Shown here: positions 53,900 through 63,336 of the stretch, in pieces
How the letters are laid out: every line of letters starts with the position of its first letter
Position numbering within the stretch: position 1 is the first letter of the stretch
Assembly (NCBI RefSeq): GCF_015221995.1
Contig: NZ_JADFFM010000001.1
Location: 496,001 to 560,000 of the forward strand
Length of the DNA: 64,000 nt
Source: Mucilaginibacter boryungensis
GTDB lineage: Bacteria > Bacteroidota > Bacteroidia > Sphingobacteriales > Sphingobacteriaceae
Direction: 5' to 3'
Notes under the pieces: generated by a model
Told to the model about the DNA's origin: nothing
Seen by the model: only the letters and a program-made list of their open reading frames with translations
Databases searched by the model: none
Position numbers and translations under genes: made by a program

Positions 53900-55267
53900 T
53901 TATAATTCAATAACCTTGTATTTGGGCACCAGTACCTTCATAATGCACCAGGCTATAAGGTAAGCCGTTGCACAAATGGCAAACATAATGCTGTAGCCTG
54001 TTTCAATATGGCCAAGGGCCTTATAATGATCGAACAGGTAACCGCCCAGTTTGGTAATTAATACACCGCCAATACCACCGGCCATACCACCAATACCCAC
54101 AATTGATCCAACTGCTTTTTTAGGGAACATGTCGGACACGGTTGTAAATATATTGGCCGACCAAGCCTGGTGTGCCGAAGCGCCAATACCTATCAATAAA
54201 ACAGGCATCCAGTAAGAAATATAGCCTAATGGCTGTGCAGCCAATACTACCAACGGTATAAAGGCAATTAAAAGCATGGCTTTCATGCGGCCGTCATACG
54301 GCGTATCGCCTTTGTTAATAAAATAAGCCGGGAAATATCCGCCACCTATACTGCCAAACATAGTCATGCTGTATAGCACTGCCAGGGGTACCTGTATAGC
54401 CATGCCTGAAATATGATACTGATCGTTCAAATAAGCGGGTAACCAAAAAAGGAAGAACCACCATACACCATCGGTCATAAACTTACCAACGGTAAATGCC
54501 CAGGTTTGCCTGTAGGTAAGCAAGTGAAACCACGATACTTTTTTGGGATCGCCACCGGCAACATATTTGCCTGAATGATCTTCCTGGTCGGCATAAATAT
54601 ACTTGTACTCTGCTTTTGATAAACGCTTTTGTTCTTCGGGTTTATCGTAAAAGATCAACCAAAACAACAGCCATATAAAGCCTATAGCACCTATAATTAA
54701 AAAAGCGGCTTCCCAACCCCAATTAGCGGCAATCCATGGTACGCTCAGGGGTGCTAAAATAGCGCCAACGTTTGAACCTGAATTAAAAATACCGGTTGCA
54801 AACGAACGCTCTTTCTTTGGGAAATATTCGGCAGTAGCTTTAATAGCAGCCGGAAAGTTGCCCGACTCGCCAATGCCCAACACCGCCCTCGAAAACATAA
54901 AACCAAGTATAGAAACCGGCACCGTTGCAATGCCTACCCAGCCTAACACAAAATTCAATTTCTCGCCTATCGGGATAGCAAGCGCATGTATAATAGCACC
55001 TATGGACCATACGACAATAGCCCAGGCATAACCTTTTTTGGTGCCAAGCTTATCAATAATACGGCCGGCAAACAGCAGGGATATGGCATAAATAAGCTGG
55101 AACATGGCTGCGATATCCGCATAGTCGGTGTTGCTCCAGTTAAATTCCTTTTCAAGCGACGGTTTTAAAAGGCTCAATACCTGACGGTCCAAATAATTTA
55201 CGGTTGTTGCAAAAAACAACAAGGCGCAAATTGTCCACCGGTATTTGCCTACTTTGGTTTCACTCAT
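53900..55267 (-). CDS. MFS hexuronate transporter (ExuT-like)
   Basis: A 455-residue major facilitator of the anion:cation symporter group with 12 helices. The opening KYRWTICALLFFATTVNYLDRQVLSLLKP and GIGESGNFPAAIKATAEYFPKKERSFATGIFNSGSNVG are typical of hexuronate (glucuronate/galacturonate) transporters such as ExuT. Context agrees: KDPG aldolase lies 43 bases upstream on the same strand, KDG kinase is divergent, and uronate isomerase is close by. Specificity is inferred from family and context. Confidence 0.87.
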   Translation of the reverse strand: MSETKVGKYRWTICALLFFATTVNYLDRQVLSLLKPSLEKEFNWSNTDYADIAAMFQLIYAISLLFAGRIIDKLGTKKGYAWAIVVWSIGAIIHALAIPIGEKLNFVLGWVGIATVPVSILGFMFSRAVLGIGESGNFPAAIKATAEYFPKKERSFATGIFNSGSNVGAILAPLSVPWIAANWGWEAAFLIIGAIGFIWLLFWLIFYDKPEEQKRLSKAEYKYIYADQEDHSGKYVAGGDPKKVSWFHLLTYRQTWAFTVGKFMTDGVWWFFLFWLPAYLNDQYHISGMAIQVPLAVLYSMTMFGSIGGGYFPAYFINKGDTPYDGRMKAMLLIAFIPLVVLAAQPLGYISYWMPVLLIGIGASAHQAWSANIFTTVSDMFPKKAVGSIVGIGGMAGGIGGVLITKLGGYLFDHYKALGHIETGYSIMFAICATAYLIAWCIMKVLVPKYKVIEL

Positions 55268-55310
55268 TTTTTTCTTCTCGGGTAAATATAGGGTTCTTTT
55301 ATTGGTAAAA

Positions 55311-55970
55311 TTATCGGCTTGCTTTCACAATTTCCATCGCTTCTTTAGTTGCGGCGGTAAGTTCGTCATATTTTTGGCCTTCCATCACATCTTTGCTAAT
55401 TAATTTGCTGCCCATGCCCACGGCGCAAACGCCAGCTTTAAACCAGCCCCCAATGTTCTCTTTGGTCAATTCAACGCCACCGGTAGGCATAAACAGCATA
55501 CCCGGAAACAACTCTTTAATGCCTGAAAGAAAAGATGGGCCCAGTAAATTACCAGGGAAAAGTTTCACCACTTTAGCACCCAGGTTTTCGGCTTTAATAA
55601 TTTCAGTTGGTGTCATACAACCAGGCACCCATAGTAATCCTGCTTTTTCAGCAACGGGTATCACTTCTTCTACCAATCCGGGGCTAATAATATAATCTGC
55701 ACCGGCATCAACAAAGTCCTGCGCTTGTTTGGCATTTTTAATGGTGCCTACGCCTAAATACATCCCGCCCAGTTCTTTATCACAAACCTCGCGCAGTTTG
55801 GCAAAATTTTTCAAAGCTGCCTCGCCCCGGTTAGTGTATTCAATGGTTTTTATACCGGCCTTATATAAGGCATGTAAAATATTTACGCTAACCTCGGCAT
55901 CTTTATTAAAATACAACGGTAAAATACCTTGTTCTGGTATTAATTTTAATATTGCTTCTTTCTTATCCAT
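55311..55970 (-). CDS. eda: KDPG/KHG aldolase
   Basis: Class I aldolase that cleaves 2-keto-3-deoxy-6-phosphogluconate to pyruvate and glyceraldehyde 3-phosphate, the last step of uronate and Entner-Doudoroff catabolism. The 219-residue length is normal. The Schiff-base lysine is Lys136 in KVVKLFPG; GVGTIKNAKQAQDFVDAGADYIISPG precedes it near 74-99 and MPTGGVELTKENIGGW follows. It starts a minus-strand pair with the MFS gene, divergent from the sugar kinase. Confidence 0.92.
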   Translation of the reverse strand: MDKKEAILKLIPEQGILPLYFNKDAEVSVNILHALYKAGIKTIEYTNRGEAALKNFAKLREVCDKELGGMYLGVGTIKNAKQAQDFVDAGADYIISPGLVEEVIPVAEKAGLLWVPGCMTPTEIIKAENLGAKVVKLFPGNLLGPSFLSGIKELFPGMLFMPTGGVELTKENIGGWFKAGVCAVGMGSKLISKDVMEGQKYDELTAATKEAMEIVKASR

Positions 55971-56201
55971 CTTAGTGTTATTATATCTTTAGATTTTAAT
56001 TGGGGCTAAAAGTATAAAGAAAATATAGAAAGATGTATGCTTGATTAGCATTTAGTTCAAAACAATTAACGCAATCGTTTCCGCTCATTTTTTTTATAAT
56101 ATCTTAGTAATTAGTTAGGTTTAAATGTATTTTTGACCGCCGCGGATAAGCCGTAATTTATTTGTAATTTATTTTTTTCAATTTTAAAACATAACCCAAC
56201 G

Positions 56202-57227
56202 ATGTCTAAAAAAGTCGTAACCCTGGGAGAGATAATGTTAAGGTTATCAACTCCTGATTTTAAAAGATTTGTCCAGTCTGATACTTTTGACGTTACCTAC
56301 GGTGGCGGCGAGGCCAACGTTTCGGCAGCACTTTGCAACTATGGATTGAATGGTACCTTCGTGTCAAAAGTGCCAAATAACCCCATCGGTCAGTCGGCTA
56401 TTAACCACCTGCGCCGTTATGGTGTTGATACGCAATTTGTAGCACGTGGTGGCGACAGGTTAGGGATATATTTTTTAGAGACAGGCGCCTCAATGCGTGC
56501 ATCGCAAGTGGTTTATGACCGTGCCGGCGCTTCTATTGCCGATGTTGATGCCAGCGAATTTAACTGGGATGCTATTTTTGAAGGTGCCGATTGGTTCCAC
56601 ACCACCGGTATTACACCTGCATTAAGCGATAAAGCTGCGGCTTTAACTTTAGCTGCCTTAAAAGCGGCGAAGGCAAAAGGCATTACTACTTCTATCGACT
56701 TGAACTACCGTAAAAAACTTTGGAGCAAAGAGAAAGCCCGCCAGGTGATGACCGAGCTTTGTAAATATGTTGACGTTTGTATTGGTAACGAAGAAGATGC
56801 CGATACCACTTTAGGGTTCACCAGCGAAGGCACCGATGTAACCAAAGGCGAACTGAACCTTGACGGTTACAAAAGCGTTTTCAAACAAATGAAAGAAAAA
56901 TTTGGCTTTAAATATATTGCATCAACCCTACGCGAAAGCCATAGCGCCAGCGATAACGGCTGGAGCGCTTTAGTATATGATGGTACCGAGTTCTACCACA
57001 CCAAACAATACGAAGTACGTATAGTTGACCGTGTTGGTAGCGGCGATTCGTTTGCCAGCGGTTTCATCTTTGGTTTGGTTACCGGTATGAGCCAGGGCGA
57101 TGCTGCCGAGTTTGGCGTTGCTGCTTCTGCATTGAAACATACTATCCCAGGCGATTTGAACCACGCTACTTTGAACGAAGTAAAAGAACTGGTTAAAGGC
57201 GATGGCTCGGGACGGGTACAGAGATAA
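56202..57227 (+). CDS. kdgK: PfkB-family sugar kinase, likely 2-keto-3-deoxygluconate kinase
   Basis: A 341-residue ribokinase-type kinase. The opening KVVTLGEIMLRLSTP and GGGEANVSAALCNYGL near 36-50 are typical of KDG kinases. The ATP-binding/catalytic signature DRVGSGDSFASGFIFGL near 276-292 carries the catalytic aspartate. It would phosphorylate KDG to KDPG, the substrate of the aldolase encoded divergently. The 231-base divergent region probably controls both sides. Confidence 0.9.
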   Translation: MSKKVVTLGEIMLRLSTPDFKRFVQSDTFDVTYGGGEANVSAALCNYGLNGTFVSKVPNNPIGQSAINHLRRYGVDTQFVARGGDRLGIYFLETGASMRASQVVYDRAGASIADVDASEFNWDAIFEGADWFHTTGITPALSDKAAALTLAALKAAKAKGITTSIDLNYRKKLWSKEKARQVMTELCKYVDVCIGNEEDADTTLGFTSEGTDVTKGELNLDGYKSVFKQMKEKFGFKYIASTLRESHSASDNGWSALVYDGTEFYHTKQYEVRIVDRVGSGDSFASGFIFGLVTGMSQGDAAEFGVAASALKHTIPGDLNHATLNEVKELVKGDGSGRVQR

Positions 57228-57298
57228 GTTTAAAGTATTGAGTTTTGAGTGATGGTATAGAAACTCATTACTCAAAACTTACAACTCAACACTAAAAT

Positions 57299-57748
57299 AT
57301 GATTATAGATAAATTAGAGAACGGCGCCCAATATGCTGCTCTACACCCAAATTTTAAAGTAGCTTTTGATTATTTATTATCAACAGATCTGGCTGCTTTA
57401 GAGGTTGGTAAATTTGATATCGCCGAGGGTGTGAAAGCCATTGTAAGCGATAAGGATGGCGTAACTGCTGAAACTGCCGGTGAGAAGTTTGAGTGCCATA
57501 ATAAAAACATAGATATACAGCTTTGCATCCGTGGCAACGAAACTATGGGTTGGAAACCACGCACAGATTGCACCCAGCCAAAAGGAGAGTTTAACGAAGA
57601 GAAGGACGTAATTTTTTACGCCGATAAACCCGATATGTACTTCAGCCTTAAGGGCGGCCAGTTTGTGATCTTTTACCCTAACGATGTGCACGCGCCTATG
57701 ATAGGCGTAGGCCCGATCAAAAAATTGGTGGTGAAAGTGGCTATTTAA
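57299..57748 (+). CDS. YhcH/YjgK/YiaL family protein
   Basis: A 149-residue cupin-like protein of the YhcH/YjgK/YiaL (DUF386) family, which accompanies sugar and sialic-acid catabolism and may act as an anomerase or epimerase. HNKNIDIQLCIRGNETMGW near 69-87 and FYPNDVHAPMIGVGPIKKLVVKV near 124-146 supply the likely metal or substrate residues. It follows the kinase gene by 71 bases and ends at a strong terminator. Confidence 0.9.
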   Translation: MIIDKLENGAQYAALHPNFKVAFDYLLSTDLAALEVGKFDIAEGVKAIVSDKDGVTAETAGEKFECHNKNIDIQLCIRGNETMGWKPRTDCTQPKGEFNEEKDVIFYADKPDMYFSLKGGQFVIFYPNDVHAPMIGVGPIKKLVVKVAI

Positions 57749-57766
57749 GTCGCGAGTTTTAAGTGA

Positions 57767-57804
57767 AACAAAAAGTCCGTACAATTTTGTGCGGACTTTT
57801 TGTT
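57767..57804 (+). terminator. Terminator after the kinase/YhcH pair
   Basis: AACAAAAAGTCCG / CGGACTTTTTGTT (57767-57779 with 57792-57804), 13 perfect pairs, followed by more Ts. It ends the plus-strand sugar kinase unit. Confidence 0.88.
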
Positions 57805-57866
57805 TTACAAGATGTCATAGAAATTGTAATAGCATAAATTGTTAACTTTACTCATAAACAAACAAC

Positions 57867-58367
57867 ATGAAAGCATTAAAAGCATTAATACTATTCTTAT
57901 TCATAGCCGTAAGTACACAAGTAAAAGCTACCGATAACACGGTTATCAGCCCAATAATAAAAGCTTATCTGGGTATAAAAGATGCCCTGGTAACTGATAA
58001 TAGCAAAGCTGCCAATGAGCAGGCCAAAGCATTTACCGCGGCTATAAAAGCAGTTGATGTAAATAAATTGGACGCTACACAAAAAATAGCATGGACCAAA
58101 TACGCAGAAAAGCTACGCTTTAACGGCGACCATATCAGCGAATCAACCGAACTGGCCCACCAGCGCGAACATTTCCAGAAACTATCTGACGATATGTACG
58201 CCCTTGTAAAAAACATGAAAAGTACCGATGTTACTTTATACCGCCAGTATTGCCCAATGAAAAAAGCCTATTGGCTGAGTTCATCCGACAAAATTGCTAA
58301 CCCTTATTACGGCAAAGCAATGGATGAGTGCGGTGAAGTGAAGGAAACGATAAAGGCCAGCAAATAA
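57867..58367 (+). CDS. DUF3347 domain exported protein
   Basis: A 166-residue exported protein with a signal peptide (cleavage near residue 21, VKAT). The DUF3347 features are visible: a helical bundle of about 110 residues, then RQYCPMKKAYWLSSSDKIANPYYGKAMDECGEV, whose Cys and Met residues suggest copper or another soft metal. Such domains occur in heavy-metal efflux proteins and stand-alone chaperones. No metal efflux gene is near. Confidence 0.85.
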   Translation: MKALKALILFLFIAVSTQVKATDNTVISPIIKAYLGIKDALVTDNSKAANEQAKAFTAAIKAVDVNKLDATQKIAWTKYAEKLRFNGDHISESTELAHQREHFQKLSDDMYALVKNMKSTDVTLYRQYCPMKKAYWLSSSDKIANPYYGKAMDECGEVKETIKASK

Positions 58368-58375
58368 CATAACCA

Positions 58376-58459
58376 TCTCCAACACGTCGTTTCACTCCTC
58401 ACAATGACGTGTTGGAGATAACAAAAAAGGAGGACCATTTGGTCCTCCTTTTTTGTTAT
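58376..58459. terminator. Two consecutive hairpins; second is a strong bidirectional terminator
   Basis: First hairpin: TCTCCAACACGTC (58376-58388) with GACGTGTTGGAGA (58406-58418), 13 perfect pairs. Second: 58418-58436 with 58441-58459, 19 perfect pairs around ATTT, with A6 and T6 tracts. They lie between the DUF3347 gene and the convergent uronate isomerase gene. Confidence 0.88.
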
Positions 58460-58491
58460 GCTAACTGCAAACTTTAAATTGTAACTGAAAT

Positions 58492-59898
58492 TTACACATC
58501 CCAGCCAAAGTAGTTTTTAGCGTTATAGAAGCAAATATCCTGTACAATTTTACCTATCCAGGCTATATCGTTTGGCAGTTCGCCGTTCTCTACATCATCG
58601 CCAAACAGATTACATAGCAACCTGCGGAAATATTCGTGACGTGGGTAGGAGAGGAAACTGCGCGAATCGGTAAGCATACCTACCAAGCGGCTTAACAGAC
58701 CCATATTGCTTAAAGCATTCATTTGCTTGATCATGCCGTCCTTTTGGTCAAGGAACCACCAGGCCGAACCAAACTGTATCTTGCCCGCAACCGAACCATC
58801 GTTAAAGTTACCAATCATGGTAGCTATCAGTTCGTTATCAGCAGGGTTAAGGTTATAGATAATAGTCTTTGCCAGTTTATTGTCTGTATCCAAACGGTTA
58901 AGGAATTTAGACAGCATACGGGCCTGGCTAAAATCACCTATCGAATCCCAACCGGTATCCGGCCCTAATTGCGATAGCATGCGGGTATTGTTGTTGCGCA
59001 AAGCGCCCAGGTGATATTGCTGTACCCAACCTTTCTCGTGGTCCCATTCTGCAAAGTAAACCAGCATGGCCGATTTAAACTTCAGTATTTCCATTGGCAG
59101 CAGCACACCACCTGCACGGATGGTTTTAAATATGTCGCTGATCTCTTTATCGGTATAATCTTCGGCATATATTTGCTCCAGGCCGTGGTCGGATACCGAG
59201 CAGCCATTAGCCGCAAAGTAATCGTGACGGGCTTTCAGTGCTGATAGGTAGGTATCAAAATCGCTGATGTTGGTGTTGGTCACCCCTTCTAGTTTGTTGA
59301 TGTATGCATTCAACCCGGCTACATCATCAGCAGCCATCGCTTTATCAGGCCGGTAGGCCGGTAATATTTTTACGGCATAGTTATCAGCCTTTATTTGCTG
59401 ATGGTATTCCAAGTTATCCAGTGGATCGTCGGTAGTGCATACCACCTTCACATTCATATTCTGTATCAAGTTACGTACCTTGTAATCGGGTGTTTGCAGC
59501 TTGGCGGTACATTCATCGTATATCTTTTTGGCTGTGGCCAATGATACAATATCATGCATGCCAAAATAACGCTGTAATTCCAGATGTGTCCAGTGGTAAA
59601 GCGGATTGCGCAGGGTATAAGGCACTGTAGCCGCCCATTGTTCAAACTTCTCAAAATCGCTGCCGTTGCCGGTAATATATTTTTCATTCACACCATTGGC
59701 GCGCATAGCACGCCATTTGTAATGGTCGCCATACAGCCACACTTGGGTAAGGTTGGCAAAATTACTGTTTGCCGCAATCTGATCGGGCGGTAAATGGCAG
59801 TGATAATCAATTATCGGCATCTGCTTCGCATACTCGTGATATAAACGGCGTGCGGTCTCAGTTTTCAGCAGGAAGTTGTCGTCTAAAAAGTTACTCAT
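58492..59898 (-). CDS. uxaC: Glucuronate isomerase
   Basis: Uronate isomerase (EC 5.3.1.12) that converts D-glucuronate to D-fructuronate and D-galacturonate to D-tagaturonate. The 468-residue product starts at the ATG at 59898 (MSNFLDDNFLL); an in-frame ATG six codons upstream is less likely. The amidohydrolase-superfamily IDYHCHL metal motif is near residues 29-36, with WTHLELQRYFG near 100 and VCTTDDPLDNLEYH near 157-170. It belongs to the nearby uronate cluster but is read in the opposite direction from kdgK. Confidence 0.95.
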   Translation of the reverse strand: MSNFLDDNFLLKTETARRLYHEYAKQMPIIDYHCHLPPDQIAANSNFANLTQVWLYGDHYKWRAMRANGVNEKYITGNGSDFEKFEQWAATVPYTLRNPLYHWTHLELQRYFGMHDIVSLATAKKIYDECTAKLQTPDYKVRNLIQNMNVKVVCTTDDPLDNLEYHQQIKADNYAVKILPAYRPDKAMAADDVAGLNAYINKLEGVTNTNISDFDTYLSALKARHDYFAANGCSVSDHGLEQIYAEDYTDKEISDIFKTIRAGGVLLPMEILKFKSAMLVYFAEWDHEKGWVQQYHLGALRNNNTRMLSQLGPDTGWDSIGDFSQARMLSKFLNRLDTDNKLAKTIIYNLNPADNELIATMIGNFNDGSVAGKIQFGSAWWFLDQKDGMIKQMNALSNMGLLSRLVGMLTDSRSFLSYPRHEYFRRLLCNLFGDDVENGELPNDIAWIGKIVQDICFYNAKNYFGWDV

Positions 59899-60159
59899 AA
59901 AATAAGTTTTAAGCACAAATTTGCTCGCTTAAAACGCTGCTAAGGTATTAATTATTCCGTTTTATTAATAGCAGATATATGCCTATTTATATAGATAATT
60001 AGCCACTTTGTAACTGATTGATCCAGGGGGTATTTAAATGCGCTAAAAAATTATAAAGTTACTGTCGCAATTGCCCCGTTAATTGTCGTTTTTACGCATT
60101 TCACAATAATTATGCAGGCCTTAATTTTACGTTATCGCTAAAAATAAATTATACAAATC

Positions 60160-60660
60160 ATGGCAAAGCATATTTCAGCAGAATTACTGACGGTAAAAGA
60201 AGACCTACTAAAGATAGTATCAGATTTTAAACAAGAACAATTTAATAAAGTACCTTTTAAAGATAGCTGGACCGCCGGGCAAGTGACCGAGCATGTTTAT
60301 AAATCGGTAAATGGCGTTCCTGCTTTATTGAATAATGAAGCTTTACCAACTCAACGCGACCCTGAACAGCACGTGGGGCAACTGCGCGCTATGTTTTTAG
60401 ATTTCAACACCAAAATGAAATCGCCCGAGTTTATATTGCCTTCGGATGAACCAAAGGATAAAGATGAGTTGACCCGGTTGCTGGATGAAACCTTTACCGG
60501 AATTATTGAAGCCGCTAAAACGCAAGACCCTACACAAACCATACAAGGTTTCGAATTTCCGGGTTCGGGGCCTGTTACCCGGATAGAGCTGCTGAACTTT
60601 ATTTCAGTACATACGCAAAGGCATATCCATCAGCTGAAAAATATTTGTGCGGCGGTGTGA
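60160..60660 (+). CDS. DinB family protein
   Basis: A 166-residue four-helix-bundle protein of the DinB/YfiT type. The metal-ligand histidines are probably in QVTEHVYKSVNG near 47-58 and in HTQRHIHQLKN near 150-161, the usual H...HxxxH arrangement. Some family members are thiol-dependent S-transferases; others have no known function. It is a single gene, preceded by a 261-base gap that holds no other recognisable feature. Confidence 0.82.
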   Translation: MAKHISAELLTVKEDLLKIVSDFKQEQFNKVPFKDSWTAGQVTEHVYKSVNGVPALLNNEALPTQRDPEQHVGQLRAMFLDFNTKMKSPEFILPSDEPKDKDELTRLLDETFTGIIEAAKTQDPTQTIQGFEFPGSGPVTRIELLNFISVHTQRHIHQLKNICAAV

Positions 60661-60847
60661 CTCACCCCGACGACGCTGCGCTGGTCGGTACTATATTTGC
60701 GTTCCGCGGAAAGAGGGCAGGATTTCCTTTCCCATAGGGATACGGACCCTCTCGTTACGCCGAAGGCGAAGAGGGGGTTACGCACGAAGTGCCGCGGGGT
60801 TAGTCTAACCCTATTGCATACCTCCTACGAATCTCCTAAATTCGTTC
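60661..60847. repeat. Repeat-like GC-rich intergenic segment
   Basis: Contains CTCACCCCGACGACG near the DinB stop and GACCCTCTCGTTACGCCGAA / GAAGAGGGGGTTACG arms near 60737-60781, which form imperfect hairpins. The style matches GC-rich dispersed palindromes of this genome, but I see no second exact copy in the window. Confidence 0.4.
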
Positions 60848-62149
60848 ATGACCAATAACCGTCGCTTATTCCTGAAACAAGCCGCTGTGCTTACAGGTGC
60901 TTTTTCTGCAACCAGCTTATTTAACCAGGCCCACGCCGAAGCCTGGCACGAAGCCGAACAAAAGGTAGCGCACCTAACGCCGCAGCAAGTAGCCGAGGAT
61001 GAAGACTTTTGGGGCGTAATACAGCGCGCTTATAGCGTAAGCACCAATATTATGATACTGAATAATGGCGGGGTTTCACCATCGCCCATTGTGGTACAGG
61101 AAGCGGTTGAACGATATAACAAGCTGGCTAATGAAGGTCCATCCTATTTTATGTGGCGTATATTAGACCAGGGCCGCGAACCCCTGCGTGAAAAACTGGC
61201 CTTGCTTGCCGGTACGTTAGCCGACGAAATAGCGGTGAACCGCAACGCCACAGAGGCACTGAACACTATAATTTACGGCTTACCGCTCACTAAAGGCGAC
61301 GAAGTGATAGCCACACGCCAGGATTATCCGCATATGCGACAGGCATACCATCAACGGGCTTTACGAGATGGGATAGTTCACAAAGAACTTAGTTTCGATT
61401 TTCCTATTGAGAATGATGAGCAAATAGTAAAAGTATACGCAGATGCTATTACACCCAAAACTAAATTGATACATGTTACCCATGTCATTAACTGGGTTGG
61501 CCAGATTATGCCGGTACGTAAAATATGCGATATGGCCCACGCCAAAGGTATTGAGGTGATTGTAGATGGTGCCCACTCGTTCGGTTTACTTGATTTTAAG
61601 ATATCCGACCTGCATTGCGATTATTTTGGCACCAGCCTGCATAAATTTCTATCGGCGCCTATTGGCAGCGGCATGTTATGGATCAAGAAGGAGAAGATAG
61701 CCAAAGTATGGCCGCTGCTATGTGATGATAACCCCCAAAGCGGCGATATCCGCAAGTTTGAAAACATTGGCACCCGCAGTTTCCCTATAGAGCAGGGCAT
61801 TGGCGAGGCGATAAACTTTCATTTGGCAATTGGCAGTAAACGCAAGGAAGAACGCATCCGCTACCTTAAAGATTATTGGGCTAGCCGCGTGCAGCATGTG
61901 CCGAAGGTTAAGCTGCATACCTCGTTAAAACCAGCCTATTCCTGTGCTATTTGCGGCGTAACAATAGATGGTATGACTCCGCAGGAACTGGACGGCGCAC
62001 TGTTTGGCAAATATAAAATACATACTACATCCATCGTAATAGAAAATATTAAATGCGTGCGTATTACCCCGCATGTGTATACCACTATTGCCGATATGGA
62101 TAAGTTGGTGAAAGCGATTACTGAGATTGCGGGAACGGTGAAGGGATAG
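60848..62149 (+). CDS. Tat-exported class V aminotransferase
   Basis: A 433-residue PLP enzyme of the class V (NifS/isopenicillin-N epimerase-like) group. The N-terminus NRRLFLKQAAVLTGAFSATSL is a twin-arginine signal (RRxFLK), pointing to export in folded form. The PLP lysine is Lys266 in TSLHKFLSAPIGSGML; VIVDGAHSFGLLDF near 236-249 holds the PLP-ring aspartate. Substrate unknown. It is convergent with the Ldh-family gene, 1 base apart. Confidence 0.88.
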   Translation: MTNNRRLFLKQAAVLTGAFSATSLFNQAHAEAWHEAEQKVAHLTPQQVAEDEDFWGVIQRAYSVSTNIMILNNGGVSPSPIVVQEAVERYNKLANEGPSYFMWRILDQGREPLREKLALLAGTLADEIAVNRNATEALNTIIYGLPLTKGDEVIATRQDYPHMRQAYHQRALRDGIVHKELSFDFPIENDEQIVKVYADAITPKTKLIHVTHVINWVGQIMPVRKICDMAHAKGIEVIVDGAHSFGLLDFKISDLHCDYFGTSLHKFLSAPIGSGMLWIKKEKIAKVWPLLCDDNPQSGDIRKFENIGTRSFPIEQGIGEAINFHLAIGSKRKEERIRYLKDYWASRVQHVPKVKLHTSLKPAYSCAICGVTIDGMTPQELDGALFGKYKIHTTSIVIENIKCVRITPHVYTTIADMDKLVKAITEIAGTVKG

Positions 62150-62150
62150 C

Positions 62151-63224
62151 TTACAAACCCTTTAAACCAAACCTTACAGCTAATTCATTTAAATCCTTCA
62201 CCACGGCATCAACTAACGGAATTCCATTTTGCCTCCTGTCAATTTCTGCTTCCAGTTCTGGCTCGCCGGGGATAATGACTTTCTGATCAGGATTGATAGT
62301 TGAAGCAGATTTAAACCGGCTGATCCAATTATCCAGGTTATCTTTAAAATCCTGGACAGGGCGGAAGCCGTCAACCCGCATAGCACCCAGGAAATGGCCG
62401 ATGCCTTGTCCTACAGGATCAGTCGGGGGATCTAAAAAAGCTACAAACGGCGGTACCCACGGGCCGTAATTAGCCCCCGACAATACCGCTGATAAAATAT
62501 CAACCGTGGCGCTTAAGCCAAAACCTTTGTGACTGCCATGTTCACGGTCGCTGCCTAAGGGTAATAGCGAGCCGCCGGTTTTCAGCGCGTGCGGGTCTGT
62601 TGTGTAATTTCCTTTTGCATCCTGTATCCAGCCTTCGGGTACTTGCTTACCGCCGCGCTGGGCTATTTCCAGCTTGCCATTGGCTGCCGCAGAGGTGGCC
62701 ATATCAATTATCAATGGTGGATACTGCCCAGCCGGAAAAGCGTAGCACATGGGGTTGGTCCCCAGCATTCGCTCGTTGCTAAAAGTGGGCGCTACCAGCG
62801 GACTGGCATTGGTCATGGCAAAGCCTATCATGTCCTTCTCCACCGCCATCAAAGCATGGTAACCGGCAATACCGAAGTGATTAGAATTGCGTACGGATAC
62901 CCAGCCCGAACCATATGCTTCAGCTTTTTGCATGGCTACCTCCATGGCAAATGGCGCTACCACCAGTCCAAGTCCCGCGTCGCCGTCAACAGTGGCGGTA
63001 GTTGGGGTTTCATGCACAATGCGAATGTCGGGGGTGGGGTTTATCCGGCCTTTCTCCCACAGCCTGATATAGCCCGACAGGCGCGCAACGCCATGTGAAT
63101 CTATTCCCCGCATATCCGATCTTAGCAGCACATCTGCCGAAAGACGGGCATGCCCTTCACTGCAGCCTATAGCGAGGAAGATGTTGTGGGTAAATTGGCG
63201 GAGTTGGGTCTCGGTGACTATCAT
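62151..63224 (-). CDS. Ldh/malate-lactate dehydrogenase family oxidoreductase
   Basis: A 357-residue NAD(P)-dependent dehydrogenase of the Ldh_2 family (malate, L-sulfolactate, ureidoglycolate and similar 2-hydroxyacids). Family motifs are DMRGIDSHGVARL near 33-45, VSVRNSNHFGIAGYHALMA near 108-126 and GSHKGFGLSATVDILSAVLSGA near 224-245. The substrate is not readable. It begins a minus-strand unit, preceded by a REP-like element. Confidence 0.9.
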   Translation of the reverse strand: MIVTETQLRQFTHNIFLAIGCSEGHARLSADVLLRSDMRGIDSHGVARLSGYIRLWEKGRINPTPDIRIVHETPTTATVDGDAGLGLVVAPFAMEVAMQKAEAYGSGWVSVRNSNHFGIAGYHALMAVEKDMIGFAMTNASPLVAPTFSNERMLGTNPMCYAFPAGQYPPLIIDMATSAAANGKLEIAQRGGKQVPEGWIQDAKGNYTTDPHALKTGGSLLPLGSDREHGSHKGFGLSATVDILSAVLSGANYGPWVPPFVAFLDPPTDPVGQGIGHFLGAMRVDGFRPVQDFKDNLDNWISRFKSASTINPDQKVIIPGEPELEAEIDRRQNGIPLVDAVVKDLNELAVRFGLKGL

Positions 63225-63238
63225 AATTCTACATTTTT

Positions 63239-63322
63239 GTCATTGCGAGCGATAGCGTGGCAATCTCATAGTTCGTAAATCATACTACGAGATTGCCGCG
63301 TCGCTGTGCTCCTCGCAATGAC
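63239..63322. repeat. REP-like palindromic element (CATTGCGAG family)
   Basis: Left arm 63239-63272 (GTCATTGCGAGCGATAGCGT onward) pairs with right arm 63284-63322, which ends CTCGCAATGAC. It is the most complete of three copies in the window. Confidence 0.85.
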
Positions 63323-63336
63323 ATATACTTATTGGT

